This document shows, in pieces, positions 1-8,787 of a stretch of 64,000 bases of DNA (its first letter is position 1; each line of letters opens with the position of its first letter). Source of the stretch: Bacillus vallismortis (GTDB lineage Bacteria > Bacillota > Bacilli > Bacillales > Bacillaceae); contig NZ_CP026362.1 in assembly GCF_004116955.1 (NCBI RefSeq), forward strand, positions 3,278,501 to 3,342,500, in the 5' to 3' direction. The translations under genes were made by a program, and so were the position numbers. The notes beneath the pieces are model-generated. The model saw only the letters and a list, made by a program, of their open reading frames with translations, did no database searches and had not been told where the DNA came from.

Positions 1-453
1 CCGCACGCGCAGTATGTCGAAGACGGCTCTGGTATATGGTCCATTCCATGTGACATCGCTTTGCCGTGCGCAACACAAAATGAAATTGACGAGACAGACG
101 CGAACATTCTCGTGAGAAACGGCGTAAAGGCTGTTGGAGAAGGCGCGAACATGCCATCTACATTGGATGCCATCGAAGTGTTCAGAAGCAATCAAATTCT
201 TTTCGGTCCTGCGAAAGCAGCCAATGCGGGCGGTGTCTCCGTCTCAGCCCTTGAAATGGCGCAAAACAGCGCCAGATTATCTTGGCCAGCGGAAAAAGTA
301 GATGCTAAACTGCGCGATATTATGGTCACTATTTATCGTGACAGTATGACGGCGGCTGAAAAATATGGCCAGCCGGGGGACTTGATCACAGGCGCCAATA
401 TCGCCGGGTTCCTAAAAGTAGCAGACGCCATGGTTTCTCAAGGCGTTATATAA
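1..453 (+). CDS. gdhA: NADP-type glutamate dehydrogenase, C-terminal part (cut by window start)
   Basis: The open frame runs in from base 1 and ends at a TAA, giving about 150 C-terminal residues. The visible part belongs to the dinucleotide-binding domain of hexameric glutamate dehydrogenases, which interconvert 2-oxoglutarate plus ammonia and glutamate. The segment IALPCATQNE near the left edge and GEGANMPST are signatures of the E. coli GdhA-like NADP-dependent family, not of the B. subtilis RocG/GudB catabolic family. The gene converges on psd and both share one terminator. As far as I recall strain 168 does not carry a gene of this type at this place, so it is strain- or species-specific within the group. 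Cofactor choice is inferred from family resemblance only. Confidence 0.85.
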   Translation, partial: PHAQYVEDGSGIWSIPCDIALPCATQNEIDETDANILVRNGVKAVGEGANMPSTLDAIEVFRSNQILFGPAKAANAGGVSVSALEMAQNSARLSWPAEKVDAKLRDIMVTIYRDSMTAAEKYGQPGDLITGANIAGFLKVADAMVSQGVI

Positions 454-457
454 AAAC

Positions 458-493
458 AAAGAGGCGCCGGCTTTTAAAAGCCGGCGCCTCTTT
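458..493. terminator. Bidirectional terminator between gdhA and psd
   Basis: An almost perfect inverted repeat with GAGGCGCCGGC / GCCGGCGCCTC arms. It is flanked by A-rich DNA on the left and T-rich DNA on the right, so it can stop transcription from both converging genes. Confidence 0.9.
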
Positions 494-495
494 AT

Positions 496-1287
496 TTATT
501 TCATATAGCCAATTGCCTGTCCCACTTGGACTTCTTGGCCTTCTGTTAAATGGGCGGCCGGCTGGAACGCGTCTTTTTCAAAAATCAAAATGACGGTTGA
601 GCCGAATGAAAAGTATCCAAGCTCCTCGCCGATCTTCAATTCACCCCGGGTGCTCGTCTGCACGATAGAGTTAATATTCATCGCGCCGACAGGAATCATC
701 AGGACACTTCGGGTGCCGCCATTCAACTCGTACACAAACCGGTAATTTTTCGAAAGCACATCTTTTCCGTATTGTAACCCTAATTGATTGACCGGATATG
801 AGCGATTTCCGAGCTCGGCCAGCTTTTGATACGTGCAGCTGATCGGGGAATGGAAACGGTGATAATGCCGCGGGCTTAGATACAGTACGATGAAGTATCC
901 GCCGTTATATTGATGGTCCGCGCTTTTACAGCCGGTCAGCTCAGCGAATGAGTAATCTTTTCCCTTTACCGTAAAGGTCTGGTTTGGATTAATTGTTCCT
1001 ATCGTCTGAACCACACCGTCAACAGGGCTGACCACCGCGTCCGCCTCTTTTGAAACAGGGCGCCGCTCCAAATTAATATGCCGAATGAACAATTCGGAAA
1101 GCGAGCCGTAATCAGCGGCCGAGCCATCTACATCGTCCCAGTTGATCCGAAAATGTTTTGAGAAAAGCGGAATGACCGGTTTGCTCATGTTAGACTCGCA
1201 AAATCTTTTAATCAGATAGGAAGACAGACGATGATTTGTCAGCTCTATCAATGAACGATACAGAATCTTTACAGCTGTGTTAAACAT
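496..1287 (-). CDS. psd: Phosphatidylserine decarboxylase
   Basis: A 263-residue protein that makes phosphatidylethanolamine from phosphatidylserine at the membrane. It has the autocatalytic cleavage motif near the C terminus (SFGSTVI). The family uses the serine of this G-S-T motif to form the pyruvoyl prosthetic group when the chain splits into beta and alpha subunits. The central segment with YLSPRHYHRFHSP is also typical. The start codon overlaps the last codons of ybfM by 8 bases, so the gene is translationally coupled as the last member of pssA-ybfM-psd. Length matches the B. subtilis protein. Expression is expected from the ECF-type promoter in front of pssA. Confidence 0.95.
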   Translation of the reverse strand: MFNTAVKILYRSLIELTNHRLSSYLIKRFCESNMSKPVIPLFSKHFRINWDDVDGSAADYGSLSELFIRHINLERRPVSKEADAVVSPVDGVVQTIGTINPNQTFTVKGKDYSFAELTGCKSADHQYNGGYFIVLYLSPRHYHRFHSPISCTYQKLAELGNRSYPVNQLGLQYGKDVLSKNYRFVYELNGGTRSVLMIPVGAMNINSIVQTSTRGELKIGEELGYFSFGSTVILIFEKDAFQPAAHLTEGQEVQVGQAIGYMK

Positions 1288-1768
1288 GAATAATCCCTAT
1301 TACCCTTCCGATTGTAATAAAAATAAAGCACCATAAAAAGGCGCCGACTGCTGCAAACACAATATACGTTTTCAGCTCCATTTTGCCGATTCCTGAAAAG
1401 TAGCACGTCATATGTCTGACGCCGGGTATGAAATAACCAAAAATGAGCGAATATGGACCGTATTTCTTCATCCATTTTTCCACTTTGATCATTCTCTTTT
1501 CTTTTAATCCGACCCACTTGCCGTACTTGTCGATAAACGGGCGGCCGGCTTTTCTGCCGATCATGTAGCTGATCAGCATACCTGACAAAGCTCCGACAAA
1601 GCTGATGAATATTGAAAGCTCATAATTCAGCACGTCCGTATTTGTGAAGTAGCCGACAACAGTCATCATCACTTCATCTGGAATCGGCAATCCAACAATC
1701 CCTAATACCAGCATCAAAAAAATAGCGAGATAACCGTAATCCGCTATGAGATCCTGAACTAATTCCAT
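1280..1768 (-). CDS. ybfM: DedA-family membrane protein
   Basis: A 162-residue integral membrane protein of the DedA/SNARE-associated family. Several hydrophobic segments are visible, with the family's conserved pieces near the N terminus (GLPIPDEV) and in the middle (RKAGRPFIDKYGKW), and a re-entrant FGYFIPGVRH segment. DedA proteins are proton-dependent lipid-handling proteins; some members flip lipids across the membrane. Its place between phosphatidylserine synthase and decarboxylase, with overlaps on both sides, suggests a role in phospholipid movement. The specific substrate is inference. Confidence 0.9.
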   Translation of the reverse strand: MELVQDLIADYGYLAIFLMLVLGIVGLPIPDEVMMTVVGYFTNTDVLNYELSIFISFVGALSGMLISYMIGRKAGRPFIDKYGKWVGLKEKRMIKVEKWMKKYGPYSLIFGYFIPGVRHMTCYFSGIGKMELKTYIVFAAVGAFLWCFIFITIGRVIGIIHV

Positions 1769-2292
1769 CTCCCGGACTCCAGGTTTTCTGCCGCATGTTT
1801 TTTAAAATGAGGGAATTTGATTTTACTCACCATTAAATATGAAAGTCCGCAAGCTCCGATTGCCAGCAGGATCGGGTGATAGGTAAAGCTGAGAAGCACA
1901 AGACACATACCCGCAAATGGAATCGGCATTCCGATAAATGTCGGAAGCTTACTTTGTTCAATGTTAAATTTAGAGAGGCGAAGCATTCCGCAAATGCTGT
2001 ACGTCAATGCGCATAAAATCCCGATAAATGGAAGGGAATATAATGCGACACTGTAAGCAAGCATGGAAGGAGCCACACCAAACGTCACCAGGTCGGCAAA
2101 CGAATCCAGTTCTTTGCCCATATCAGAAACGGCATTTAGCTTACGTGCAGCCATCCCGTCAAAAAGGTCGAGAAGCATGCCGGTAAAAATGAAAAGCACT
2201 GCTGAATGAATGTTATGATATAACAAGGAATGAATCGCCAGCAGGCCGCAAATAAAATTTCCTATTGTAATCATACAGGGGATATAATTCAC
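1759..2292 (-). CDS. pssA: CDP-diacylglycerol-serine O-phosphatidyltransferase
   Basis: A 177-residue membrane enzyme that makes phosphatidylserine from CDP-diacylglycerol and serine. The CDP-alcohol phosphotransferase signature DG-x2-AR-x8-G-x3-D-x3-D is complete (DGMAAR ... G ... D ... D, about residues 45-70), followed by hydrophobic helices. I chose the GTG start at 2292 because it gives MNYIPCMITIGN, the expected N terminus and length, and a GGAGG lies about 10 bases upstream. The longer open frame runs through the promoter. It is first gene of the pssA-ybfM-psd operon and overlaps ybfM by 10 bases. Confidence 0.95.
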   Translation of the reverse strand: MNYIPCMITIGNFICGLLAIHSLLYHNIHSAVLFIFTGMLLDLFDGMAARKLNAVSDMGKELDSFADLVTFGVAPSMLAYSVALYSLPFIGILCALTYSICGMLRLSKFNIEQSKLPTFIGMPIPFAGMCLVLLSFTYHPILLAIGACGLSYLMVSKIKFPHFKKHAAENLESGRWN

Positions 2293-2335
2293 AGTGTAAC
2301 CAAACCTCCAATTGTAAAACCATCTATCATTATTC

Positions 2336-2361
2336 GACGTTATAGGCCGAATAGCGTTACA
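2336..2361 (-). promoter_or_regulatory. ECF sigma (SigX/SigW-type) promoter of pssA-ybfM-psd
   Basis: Reading on the minus strand, TGTAAC (2361-2356), a 16-base spacer and CGTC (2339-2336) fit the extracytoplasmic-function sigma consensus (TGAAAC-N16-CGTM). The pssA operon is known to be under SigX control in B. subtilis, where it raises phosphatidylethanolamine content and lowers membrane negative charge. Confidence 0.75.
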
Positions 2362-2492
2362 GGAAAAATTTTCTCTATTAAGCATAATAACATAAAAGGC
2401 CCGACAAAAAGCAGCACTCAAATTCTATTATTATACAACATTTGTTACCTTTTGAAAAATGAATGCCATTCTTTTCTTGTTTCTGGCAATTT

Positions 2493-3377
2493 TTATTCTC
2501 CGCTCAAAAAGGACAAGACGCGTTGATTGACGTATTCCGGCTGCTCCAGAGATAACAGATGTCCGGCGTTCTTCACGATTTCAGCCTGAATTCCCGGTAC
2601 CAATATGGAAGCACGCTCTAAAGCCATTTGCTGATGATACATGACTTCGTGCTCGCCAAACATCAGCAGCATCGGGACCGAAACCGATTTCAATTCCCGG
2701 TCTGTGAACACGTACGGAAAGCCGTTTTCTGTCGGTTTCAGGCTTCTTTGTTCATCCCGCCATTCCACACCCGCCACAATTTGTTTTCGCAGCACAGGAT
2801 GCAGATCATAACGGCTAGCCGTGATCCACTCGATATAAGCCTCAGCTCCTCTTGCTCCTGTAAGTCCCGCAGTAAATTTATAGACATCTGGATCATAAGA
2901 TATAAAGGCTTCAGCAGGGCTCATCACAATTGCCCGCTTTACTCTTTCGGGTGCTTGAAGCAAGAAATTTACGATATAGGATCCACCCAGCGAGAGGCCG
3001 GCCAGGTGGGCGCTCTCAAGTTCAAGCGAATCTAAGACGTCTTTCAGCCATTCTGCGGAATCTGCTCTCGTATCCAGAGCAGCTGACGGTATACTTTTAT
3101 TTTTGTCTCCTATTATATCGACCGCATATGTACGAAATTGACTGCTCCACGCCGCGATATTCGGATACCACATAACAGAGCTGAAGAGTCCCCTGTGAAG
3201 CAATACGAGTGAAGGTGCGTCCTTTGGCCCTTTTGCCATGATATGTGTTTTGCCAAAACGAGTAGAAACATAGAATGATTCCGGCTCAATCGGCCACAAA
3301 GAAAGGCTGTGATCATATGCCTGGCAAAAGCGAAGACCGCTTTCAGCCGAGGCAAGCTGCATCGAATCTTGTGTCAT
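2493..3377 (-). CDS. ybfK: Alpha/beta-hydrolase carboxylesterase
   Basis: A 294-residue cytoplasmic alpha/beta hydrolase. The nucleophile elbow GLSLGGS lies near residue 147. An acidic residue in MFGEHEV and the late histidine in NAGHLLSLEQPE complete the expected catalytic triad. The order HRGLFSSVMWYPN with a preceding LLHRG oxyanion segment is typical. The B. subtilis orthologue YbfK has carboxylesterase activity; its natural substrate is not known to me. The start has GGAGG 12 bases upstream. It stands alone between ybfJ and pssA, with only a weak 5-bp stem downstream. Confidence 0.85.
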   Translation of the reverse strand: MTQDSMQLASAESGLRFCQAYDHSLSLWPIEPESFYVSTRFGKTHIMAKGPKDAPSLVLLHRGLFSSVMWYPNIAAWSSQFRTYAVDIIGDKNKSIPSAALDTRADSAEWLKDVLDSLELESAHLAGLSLGGSYIVNFLLQAPERVKRAIVMSPAEAFISYDPDVYKFTAGLTGARGAEAYIEWITASRYDLHPVLRKQIVAGVEWRDEQRSLKPTENGFPYVFTDRELKSVSVPMLLMFGEHEVMYHQQMALERASILVPGIQAEIVKNAGHLLSLEQPEYVNQRVLSFLSGE

Positions 3378-3518
3378 CTTCTTCTTTTTCCTCCGGGTTT
3401 GATTGATATAAAATTAAGGATAATGCTCCTTTCATCTCATAAGAAAAAATACCTATTTATCATTATCTCACATTCTAAATTTCCAGTATATAGTTTGACT
3501 TCCCGGATAAATAAAAAA

Positions 3519-3552
3519 AGGCCGTTTCCCCTTGAAACCAAGGAAACCGCCT
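3519..3552 (-). terminator. Terminator overlapping the ybfJ stop codon
   Basis: AGGCGGTTTCC and GGAAACGGCCT arms pair on the minus strand and run into a seven-T tract. The stem starts inside the last codons of ybfJ. Confidence 0.75.
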
Positions 3553-3952
3553 ATTCTTTGAAGGCTAATGAAATGGCCTTATCTTTCTGATCCTCTGTTA
3601 ATGAGATGTGATGGGTTACTGACTTTTCATCCTTCGTCAATGCGACTGAGTAGTCACCTTTTTTGCCGGTATCCCATTTGACGTCTCCATTTTTATCTGT
3701 TTTGCCGAGTATCTCGCCAATCTCTATACTCGGCTCTTGATCTGAGGCCGGTGCTGCGACAATCGTCACTTGCACCCCTTCAACCGGCAGCCCCTCGGCA
3801 TCCTCCACATGAAGAGTGACAGGAATCGTTGTTTCTTTCTGAGCAGATTGGGTCGGTGAACCGCACCCGCATAAAAACAAAATAAACATGAAAATGGCTA
3901 ATTTGCTGTACTTATTGATTTGCCCAATATTGAATATTGTTGAATACATCAT
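3551..3952 (-). CDS. ybfJ: Putative lipoprotein with Ig-like/CarboxypepD regulatory-like fold
   Basis: A 133-residue protein. A hydrophobic stretch ends in LFLCGCGSP near residue 30, an acceptable lipobox, so it is probably lipid-anchored outside the cell. The mature part has the segmentation of small beta-sandwich domains that add ligand-binding repeats to surface proteins (VTLHVEDAEGLPVEGVQVTI, then GKTDKNGDVKWDTGKKGDY). The coding region overlaps the end of mpr by about 40 bases in another frame, so the two genes are co-transcribed. No function is established; proximity to the secreted protease Mpr suggests, without proving, a role linked to it. Confidence 0.75.
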   Translation of the reverse strand: MMYSTIFNIGQINKYSKLAIFMFILFLCGCGSPTQSAQKETTIPVTLHVEDAEGLPVEGVQVTIVAAPASDQEPSIEIGEILGKTDKNGDVKWDTGKKGDYSVALTKDEKSVTHHISLTEDQKDKAISLAFKE

Positions 3953-4850
3953 TCGTCACCCTTGTTCCCAAGTTGTATGACGATCCTCCGTTCGTGTGAA
4001 TTGCAATAGCTGTCTGGCCTGTGTCACTGTAGTTTCGATAAACAGGTGAGCCGCTTTGGCAGCCATACGTATCGGTTGTATAGGTTAGCTTATATGTTTC
4101 AGCGGATCGAATCGGCTTTGTACCAGACCACATTGTGCCAAATGTTTTGTCACATGGGAATCCTGTCACTGACGAGGAAAGGCCCACAGGACTGCTGCTG
4201 TTTGTTGTCCGGTAGCCGTACCAGCCAACCGTGTTTCCGGGAGAACCGTTTAATTTTATAGCTCCGTAATCATAATTGGTGTTATTGCTTTCCGTCCATC
4301 CTTTAACAGAGTAAAACATCGTGCCTGAATAAGTTCCATATGGATATGACGAACCATTGCGGCCCGGCGCGGCTGTTATCGTTGAAGCCCAGCCATGATC
4401 CTGGCTGTACACACAATGTCCAGCCGTTACGACTGTATTGGCATTGACTAAAAACCCGGTGCAGCCATATGTGCTTGAGGTGTTGGGATACTTGATTGAA
4501 AGTTGGACAGTTGCTCTGTAAGGAAAAGATGTAGTGCTGGAGATTCTGGTGCGTTCATCGGTTCCGATGATACTCGAAGGCTGTAAGGCTTGAATGTTTT
4601 TTTCCAGTTCCTTTTGGCCGTATAGCGATTTACTTGTTTTCCCGGTTCCCTCATAAGGAGCGGAAACCTGTTCTTCTTTTGACGTTTGGTTTTTCGTAGC
4701 ATCAGCTTCTTTACCGGTATTCGATACAGACATTTGCGGGTTCTCCGCCGCTTTTGCCGGGGCGCCGAAAGATACCGACGCTGCTAATGCCAAACATAAA
4801 ACCGTTACGTAAGCGAACCACCGTTTTCTGAATGTTGGAACTAATTTCAT
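3912..4850 (-). CDS. mpr: Extracellular glutamyl endopeptidase Mpr precursor
   Basis: A 312-residue secreted serine protease of the chymotrypsin-like glutamyl-endopeptidase (S1B) family. It has a Sec signal peptide (hydrophobic core ending AKAAE near residue 34), a propeptide of about 60 residues, and a mature domain carrying the triad: TAGHC (His), NYDYGAIKL (Asp) and GCQSGSP (Ser). Paired cysteines YGCTGF/AGHC and FPCD/YGCQ are consistent with disulphides. I chose the ATG at 4850 because it starts the signal peptide directly and has GGGAGG upstream; an upstream in-frame ATG would add nine polar residues. Mpr can process other extracellular proteases such as bacillopeptidase precursors. Confidence 0.95.
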   Translation of the reverse strand: MKLVPTFRKRWFAYVTVLCLALAASVSFGAPAKAAENPQMSVSNTGKEADATKNQTSKEEQVSAPYEGTGKTSKSLYGQKELEKNIQALQPSSIIGTDERTRISSTTSFPYRATVQLSIKYPNTSSTYGCTGFLVNANTVVTAGHCVYSQDHGWASTITAAPGRNGSSYPYGTYSGTMFYSVKGWTESNNTNYDYGAIKLNGSPGNTVGWYGYRTTNSSSPVGLSSSVTGFPCDKTFGTMWSGTKPIRSAETYKLTYTTDTYGCQSGSPVYRNYSDTGQTAIAIHTNGGSSYNLGTRVTNDVFNNIQYWANQ

Positions 4851-4957
4851 TTTGTCATCTCCCTCCCTTTGTGTCAACCACCCTTAACAGTGGAAGACTT
4901 TTACATTATAATCACGTTTCTGATTCTTATGATAAAACTTTTATCAGGAATGAAAAA

Positions 4958-4981
4958 AGGCCTTGTACCCTGACAAGGCCT
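4958..4981 (-). terminator. Terminator of purT
   Basis: AGGCCTTGT / ACAAGGCCT arms with a six-base loop, followed on the minus strand by six T residues. Confidence 0.9.
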
Positions 4982-4990
4982 GCTTTCGCT

Positions 4991-6145
4991 CTATGTTATA
5001 GATAGCTGATCCAACGCTTTCTTTGCGTTATTTCTCGCTGTTTCAACTGTATCAGCCGCAGAAAGCGCAACCGCCATACGGCGTCCGGCTTTCGTTATCG
5101 GCTTACCAAAGACGCGAACTTGAGTTTTCGGTACTGCCAGTGCGTTTTCCAGCCCTTCAACTGTGTAATCCGCTGATTCTTCCGGTGCTTTGAGGGGCCG
5201 GCTGGCGCCAGGAGAAAGCTGTGTGATTTCTGTAATCGGAAAACCGAGAATCGCCCGGACATGCAGCGCGAACTCTGACAAATTTTGCGTCACCAGCGTG
5301 ACCAGGCCCGTATCATGCGGACGAGGAGAAACCTCACTGAAATACACCTTATCTTTCGCAAGGAAAAGCTCAACACCAAACAGGCCGTATCCGCCAAGCT
5401 CATCCGTAATGGCTTTCGCAATATGCTTCGCTTCTTCCATTTGCTGCTCTGTCATATGATGCGGCTGCCATGATTCGATATAGTCTCCGTCCTTTTGCAC
5501 ATGGCCGATCGGCTCGCAAAATGCCGTGCCGTTTACCGCTCGTACGGTTAAGAGCGTAATTTCTGATTCGAACGGGATAAACTCCTCAACGATCACGCGC
5601 CCATTTTTCACACGTCCGCCTTCTATGGCTGTCTCCCAGCAGCTCTTTACATCTGCTTCAGAGCGGCATACGCTCTGGCCTTTTCCAGAAGAACTCATCA
5701 ATGGTTTAACGACACAAGGAAAGCCAATCTGAGCTGCCGCTTGTACAAATTCGTCATATGTATTCGCAAACTCATAGCCAGCCGTCGGAAGTTCGAGCGT
5801 TTCCGCCGCAAGCCGCCTGATCCCTTCCCGATCCATCGTTAGCTTTGCAGCACGCGCATTCGGGATGACGTGAAACCCTTCCTCCTCTAGCTTCAGCAAT
5901 TCATCGGTCGCGATCGCCTCAACCTCAGGCACAATCAAATCCGGCTTTTCTTTCTCAATAATGGTTCTGATCTGCTCGCGATCCAGCATATCAACGACAT
6001 AACTATTGTGTGCGACCTGCATCGCCGGAGCGTGCTCATAACTGTCAACTGCCACTGTCTGCACCCCTAGACGCTGAGCTTCAATCACTACCTCTTTTCC
6101 TAACTCACCTGAACCTAACAACAAAACCTTCTTTGATTGATACAT
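4991..6145 (-). CDS. purT: Formate-dependent phosphoribosylglycinamide formyltransferase
   Basis: A 384-residue ATP-grasp enzyme of purine synthesis that formylates GAR using formate and ATP, bypassing the folate-dependent PurN step. The N-terminal pre-ATP-grasp domain begins [13 protein letters not shown]. The ATP-binding part contains [13 protein letters not shown] (residues about 150-165) and the metal-binding [25 protein letters not shown], characteristic of PurT/PurK proteins. AGGAGG lies before the ATG. Monocistronic, with its own terminator. In B. subtilis it belongs to the PurR-controlled purine genes, but I did not find an unambiguous PurBox pair in the leader. Confidence 0.95.
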   Translation of the reverse strand: MYQSKKVLLLGSGELGKEVVIEAQRLGVQTVAVDSYEHAPAMQVAHNSYVVDMLDREQIRTIIEKEKPDLIVPEVEAIATDELLKLEEEGFHVIPNARAAKLTMDREGIRRLAAETLELPTAGYEFANTYDEFVQAAAQIGFPCVVKPLMSSSGKGQSVCRSEADVKSCWETAIEGGRVKNGRVIVEEFIPFESEITLLTVRAVNGTAFCEPIGHVQKDGDYIESWQPHHMTEQQMEEAKHIAKAITDELGGYGLFGVELFLAKDKVYFSEVSPRPHDTGLVTLVTQNLSEFALHVRAILGFPITEITQLSPGASRPLKAPEESADYTVEGLENALAVPKTQVRVFGKPITKAGRRMAVALSAADTVETARNNAKKALDQLSIT

Positions 6146-6507
6146 CTTTGCCCCTCCTATCTATTTCCAACCATTATAACTGAAATATTTGAAAAATAAA
6201 TTTTTATTCAAAAAGACGAAATTAGAAATCATCATGAGCTTGCAACAGAGATTTTTTCATAAGAATGCAGGTGAGCTCCACATATACCGTAGAGAATCAC
6301 CTAAAATTTATTTGCACAAGATCAGTGTAGAAACCGGCATATGGGCATGACAGCTAATTCAGCAGCTTTCCCTGTCTGCGAGTAAAATGAATAAATAGAA
6401 TCAGTAAAAAAGTACTGTTTTTCCTTGATTATTCAGTTTACGCTCCTTTCCTCAATTCACCATGGTACCATATTTACAGGAAAATTCAGGCGAAAGGACA
6501 CAGTACA
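6146..6507. other. Intergenic region between divergent purT and the LXG toxin gene
   Basis: About 360 AT-rich bases. It holds the purT leader on the left and, on the right, a GAAAGGA ribosome-binding sequence before the toxin. A perfect 10-bp palindrome ATGGTACCAT sits at 6462-6471, about 40 bases before the toxin start, where a regulator could bind. I see no convincing SigA -35/-10 pair for the toxin and no additional gene. Confidence 0.6.
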
Positions 6508-8382
6508 TTGAAAACACTTGAAGCAAATACAATTTTAGAAGCTGCTGAAACGCGCCTTAAAGCCTATCAAACATTAAGAGAGCATATGGCTGTTCTAAAG
6601 AAACAGTTCAAAGAGATGGCAAATTTGGATGATGCTATGACAGGCAAGGGTGCTAACGCAATTAAAGCATTCTATAAGGAACAAGCGGCAGGAGCGGAAC
6701 TGTGGCTGGACCTCATTGACATGAGAATTGCTTTTTTCAAAAACGTGCCAGCTGCAATTGAGGAAGCAACATTCGATGACGATGCATACGTTGAGGAATC
6801 TTATCTCGATAATGAATTGCATAACGGACTTGTCAAAGCTGATGGCATTATAGAGGCACAGCATAAAGAAATGAAATCAATCCTGAATTCAATTGATGAC
6901 ATTTTGCCGTTATCCCTCTTCGATCAATCTACTGTCACCGATAAACTGGATAAAGCAGATAAAAAACGAAAAAAAACGGTTACACACCTGCATGACCTAG
7001 ATGAGAAACTAAACAGTGATTACGAGGCCTCAGAAGCTGTGGAACATGAGGTTCGGGCATTTTTCGAAGCATTGACAGGCGCCACCAGCAAAGGCGGAAG
7101 CACAAATCCAATGAACTTTAACGCAAAAGCCTTTCACGAAACAGACGCTTATCAAAACAAAGAAGATATTCACAAACAATCCCAGCAGTTCATCAAAGCA
7201 AAAAAACAGGAAGAAATCGAGTATCTTATGAAAAAACTCGACAAAACTACTGATCCTGAGGAATACTTGAAAATTGCAGACAAGATTGGCACTGACAACC
7301 TGAACGCTGAGCAATTACAATATTATTCAAGCATTGTTCAAATGAAGGCACAGCAAGAAACAGGAAAAATGCTTGTCGAAGGCGGAAAGGGTGTAATTGT
7401 CGGGCTCTGGGATGCCGGAAAAGATATCGTCACCGGGGCATGCGACCTCGCAGTCGGCGCTTACGATCTTGCTGTATGGTCTTATAGAGCGCAGGGTAAG
7501 ATGGGCATCGAGGAACAAGTCAAAGCCGGACAGGAACTCCAAAATGTGATCTATAGCGCGCCCGAGACTTTTGAATATATGGTCGATTCATTCAAAACAT
7601 CTTGGAACGACAATATGGTTCATGGTGATGTATATAGCCGCTCCCATTACATCACCTACGCACTTGCTTCCCTTTTTGGAGCAAAAGGACTCGGAAAAGT
7701 GTCATCAGCAACAAAAGCCGGAAAATTCGTGACAAAGGAAACAAAAGCTTTTGTGAACGATCATAAATCTTTAGCAAAGAACATTACTGATAAAGCGAAA
7801 CCTTATTTCACATTGCCAAATAACAATCATCTAGAACCTGCAATACAGGGCGCTGGGGGTTTTGAGAATCCTGTTTCGAAGCTGAAGAAGGAACTGGATA
7901 AGAAGCAAGAGAGTGTTATGCGATTTGATAGCGACCAAAATTTAAAAAGTGAACCGAGCAAGAAATTAATAGCGCAACTGAGCAACGTAGAAAATTTTAG
8001 ACCTAAAGCGTTAGAACACATCTTTGAAGGCGAGGTAAACTATAGAGAAGCAGCCGTTGGATATCATTATGAGGGATTAGATGATACTGCAGGAAAAGTC
8101 ATTTCAGGAACAAAAACTGACAAAAATGAACACGGTGTTTACAAAGGGAAAGTTGAAGTAAATGGCAAAAAGAAATTTAGCAACAATGGGTTTTCAACAT
8201 TTTTCCCTGAAGAATGGACTCCTCAACAAGTCGTTGACTCCATAAATGAAGCATATGAAAATAAAGAATTTATTCCTGGAACAAAAAACACATATGAAGG
8301 ACGGACAAAAGACAATTTAAGAATTAGAATGTTTATCGATAGCAACGGGAAAATCATTTCAAGTTTTCCGATTTATCCGTAA
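6508..8382 (+). CDS. LXG-domain polymorphic toxin with C-terminal EndoU-like nuclease domain
   Basis: A 624-residue protein starting at TTG behind GAAAGGA. Residues 1-200 are the alpha-helical LXG domain (MKTLEANTILEAAE start; LxG-region TGKGANAIKAFYKE near residue 52), which targets such toxins to the type VII (Yuk/Ess) secretion machinery. The middle is helical with a short glycine-rich hydrophobic part (GGKGVIVGLWDAGKDIV). The last ~125 residues look like a bacterial EndoU domain: HIFEGEV, then AVGYHYEG, NEHGVYKGKVEV, FFPEEWTPQQVVDSI and a closing MFIDSNGKIISSFPIYP. EndoU toxins are RNases and cut tRNA in known cases. The gene sits where strain 168 has ybfG-ybfI, indicating an accessory insertion. 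No small LXG partner genes precede it. Confidence 0.85.
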   Translation: MKTLEANTILEAAETRLKAYQTLREHMAVLKKQFKEMANLDDAMTGKGANAIKAFYKEQAAGAELWLDLIDMRIAFFKNVPAAIEEATFDDDAYVEESYLDNELHNGLVKADGIIEAQHKEMKSILNSIDDILPLSLFDQSTVTDKLDKADKKRKKTVTHLHDLDEKLNSDYEASEAVEHEVRAFFEALTGATSKGGSTNPMNFNAKAFHETDAYQNKEDIHKQSQQFIKAKKQEEIEYLMKKLDKTTDPEEYLKIADKIGTDNLNAEQLQYYSSIVQMKAQQETGKMLVEGGKGVIVGLWDAGKDIVTGACDLAVGAYDLAVWSYRAQGKMGIEEQVKAGQELQNVIYSAPETFEYMVDSFKTSWNDNMVHGDVYSRSHYITYALASLFGAKGLGKVSSATKAGKFVTKETKAFVNDHKSLAKNITDKAKPYFTLPNNNHLEPAIQGAGGFENPVSKLKKELDKKQESVMRFDSDQNLKSEPSKKLIAQLSNVENFRPKALEHIFEGEVNYREAAVGYHYEGLDDTAGKVISGTKTDKNEHGVYKGKVEVNGKKKFSNNGFSTFFPEEWTPQQVVDSINEAYENKEFIPGTKNTYEGRTKDNLRIRMFIDSNGKIISSFPIYP

Positions 8383-8397
8383 GTGTAGGAGGACCAT

Positions 8398-8787
8398 ATG
8401 AAATACAATTATAAATTTGACCAAGTTAGATTTAAGAACGGAAGTAAAAGCCTTGTTATCATATTACCTGAGCGTATTCAATTAGTGGCAGAATTTCTAA
8501 TGTCAGATGTTCAAGGAGATCCTACCTTTGAATATGAAGTAATAGATAAAGTACTAAACGGGACAAGTGAGTACGAGGAACTAAATGGGAATGTTTGTGG
8601 ATTAGAAATTAAAAAAGATAAAACTTTTATTTACGATAATCTTGCAGAATACGCAGCTGAAGATGAAGATGATCCCGAAGCATATATAAAAAGCAGAACC
8701 TGTGAAATAGAAACAAGAGAACTTAGACAATTAATTGAAATATGGGTAAATGCCCTAAAAGAGTTTAGAGAAAAAAATCCTCAGTAA
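8398..8787 (+). CDS. Probable immunity protein for the LXG-EndoU toxin
   Basis: A 129-residue acidic cytoplasmic protein with no signal peptide or membrane segment, starting 15 bases after the toxin with TAGGAGGACC upstream. Position, size and acidity are what is expected of a cognate immunity protein that blocks the toxin's nuclease domain. The pattern of an N-terminal beta region, then NGNVCGLEIKKDKTFIYDN, an acidic stretch and a C-terminal helix (LRQLIEIWVNALKEF) recalls the YacL/UPF0231-like proteins often found beside EndoU toxins. That family link is tentative and from memory. The coding sequence is AT-rich compared with the surrounding core genes. Confidence 0.7.
   Translation: MKYNYKFDQVRFKNGSKSLVIILPERIQLVAEFLMSDVQGDPTFEYEVIDKVLNGTSEYEELNGNVCGLEIKKDKTFIYDNLAEYAAEDEDDPEAYIKSRTCEIETRELRQLIEIWVNALKEFREKNPQ

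Noticed and set aside
2440..2492. Terminator after ybfK
   Set aside because: Only a 5-bp TGCCA/TGGCA stem with a long loop; I did not list it as a feature.
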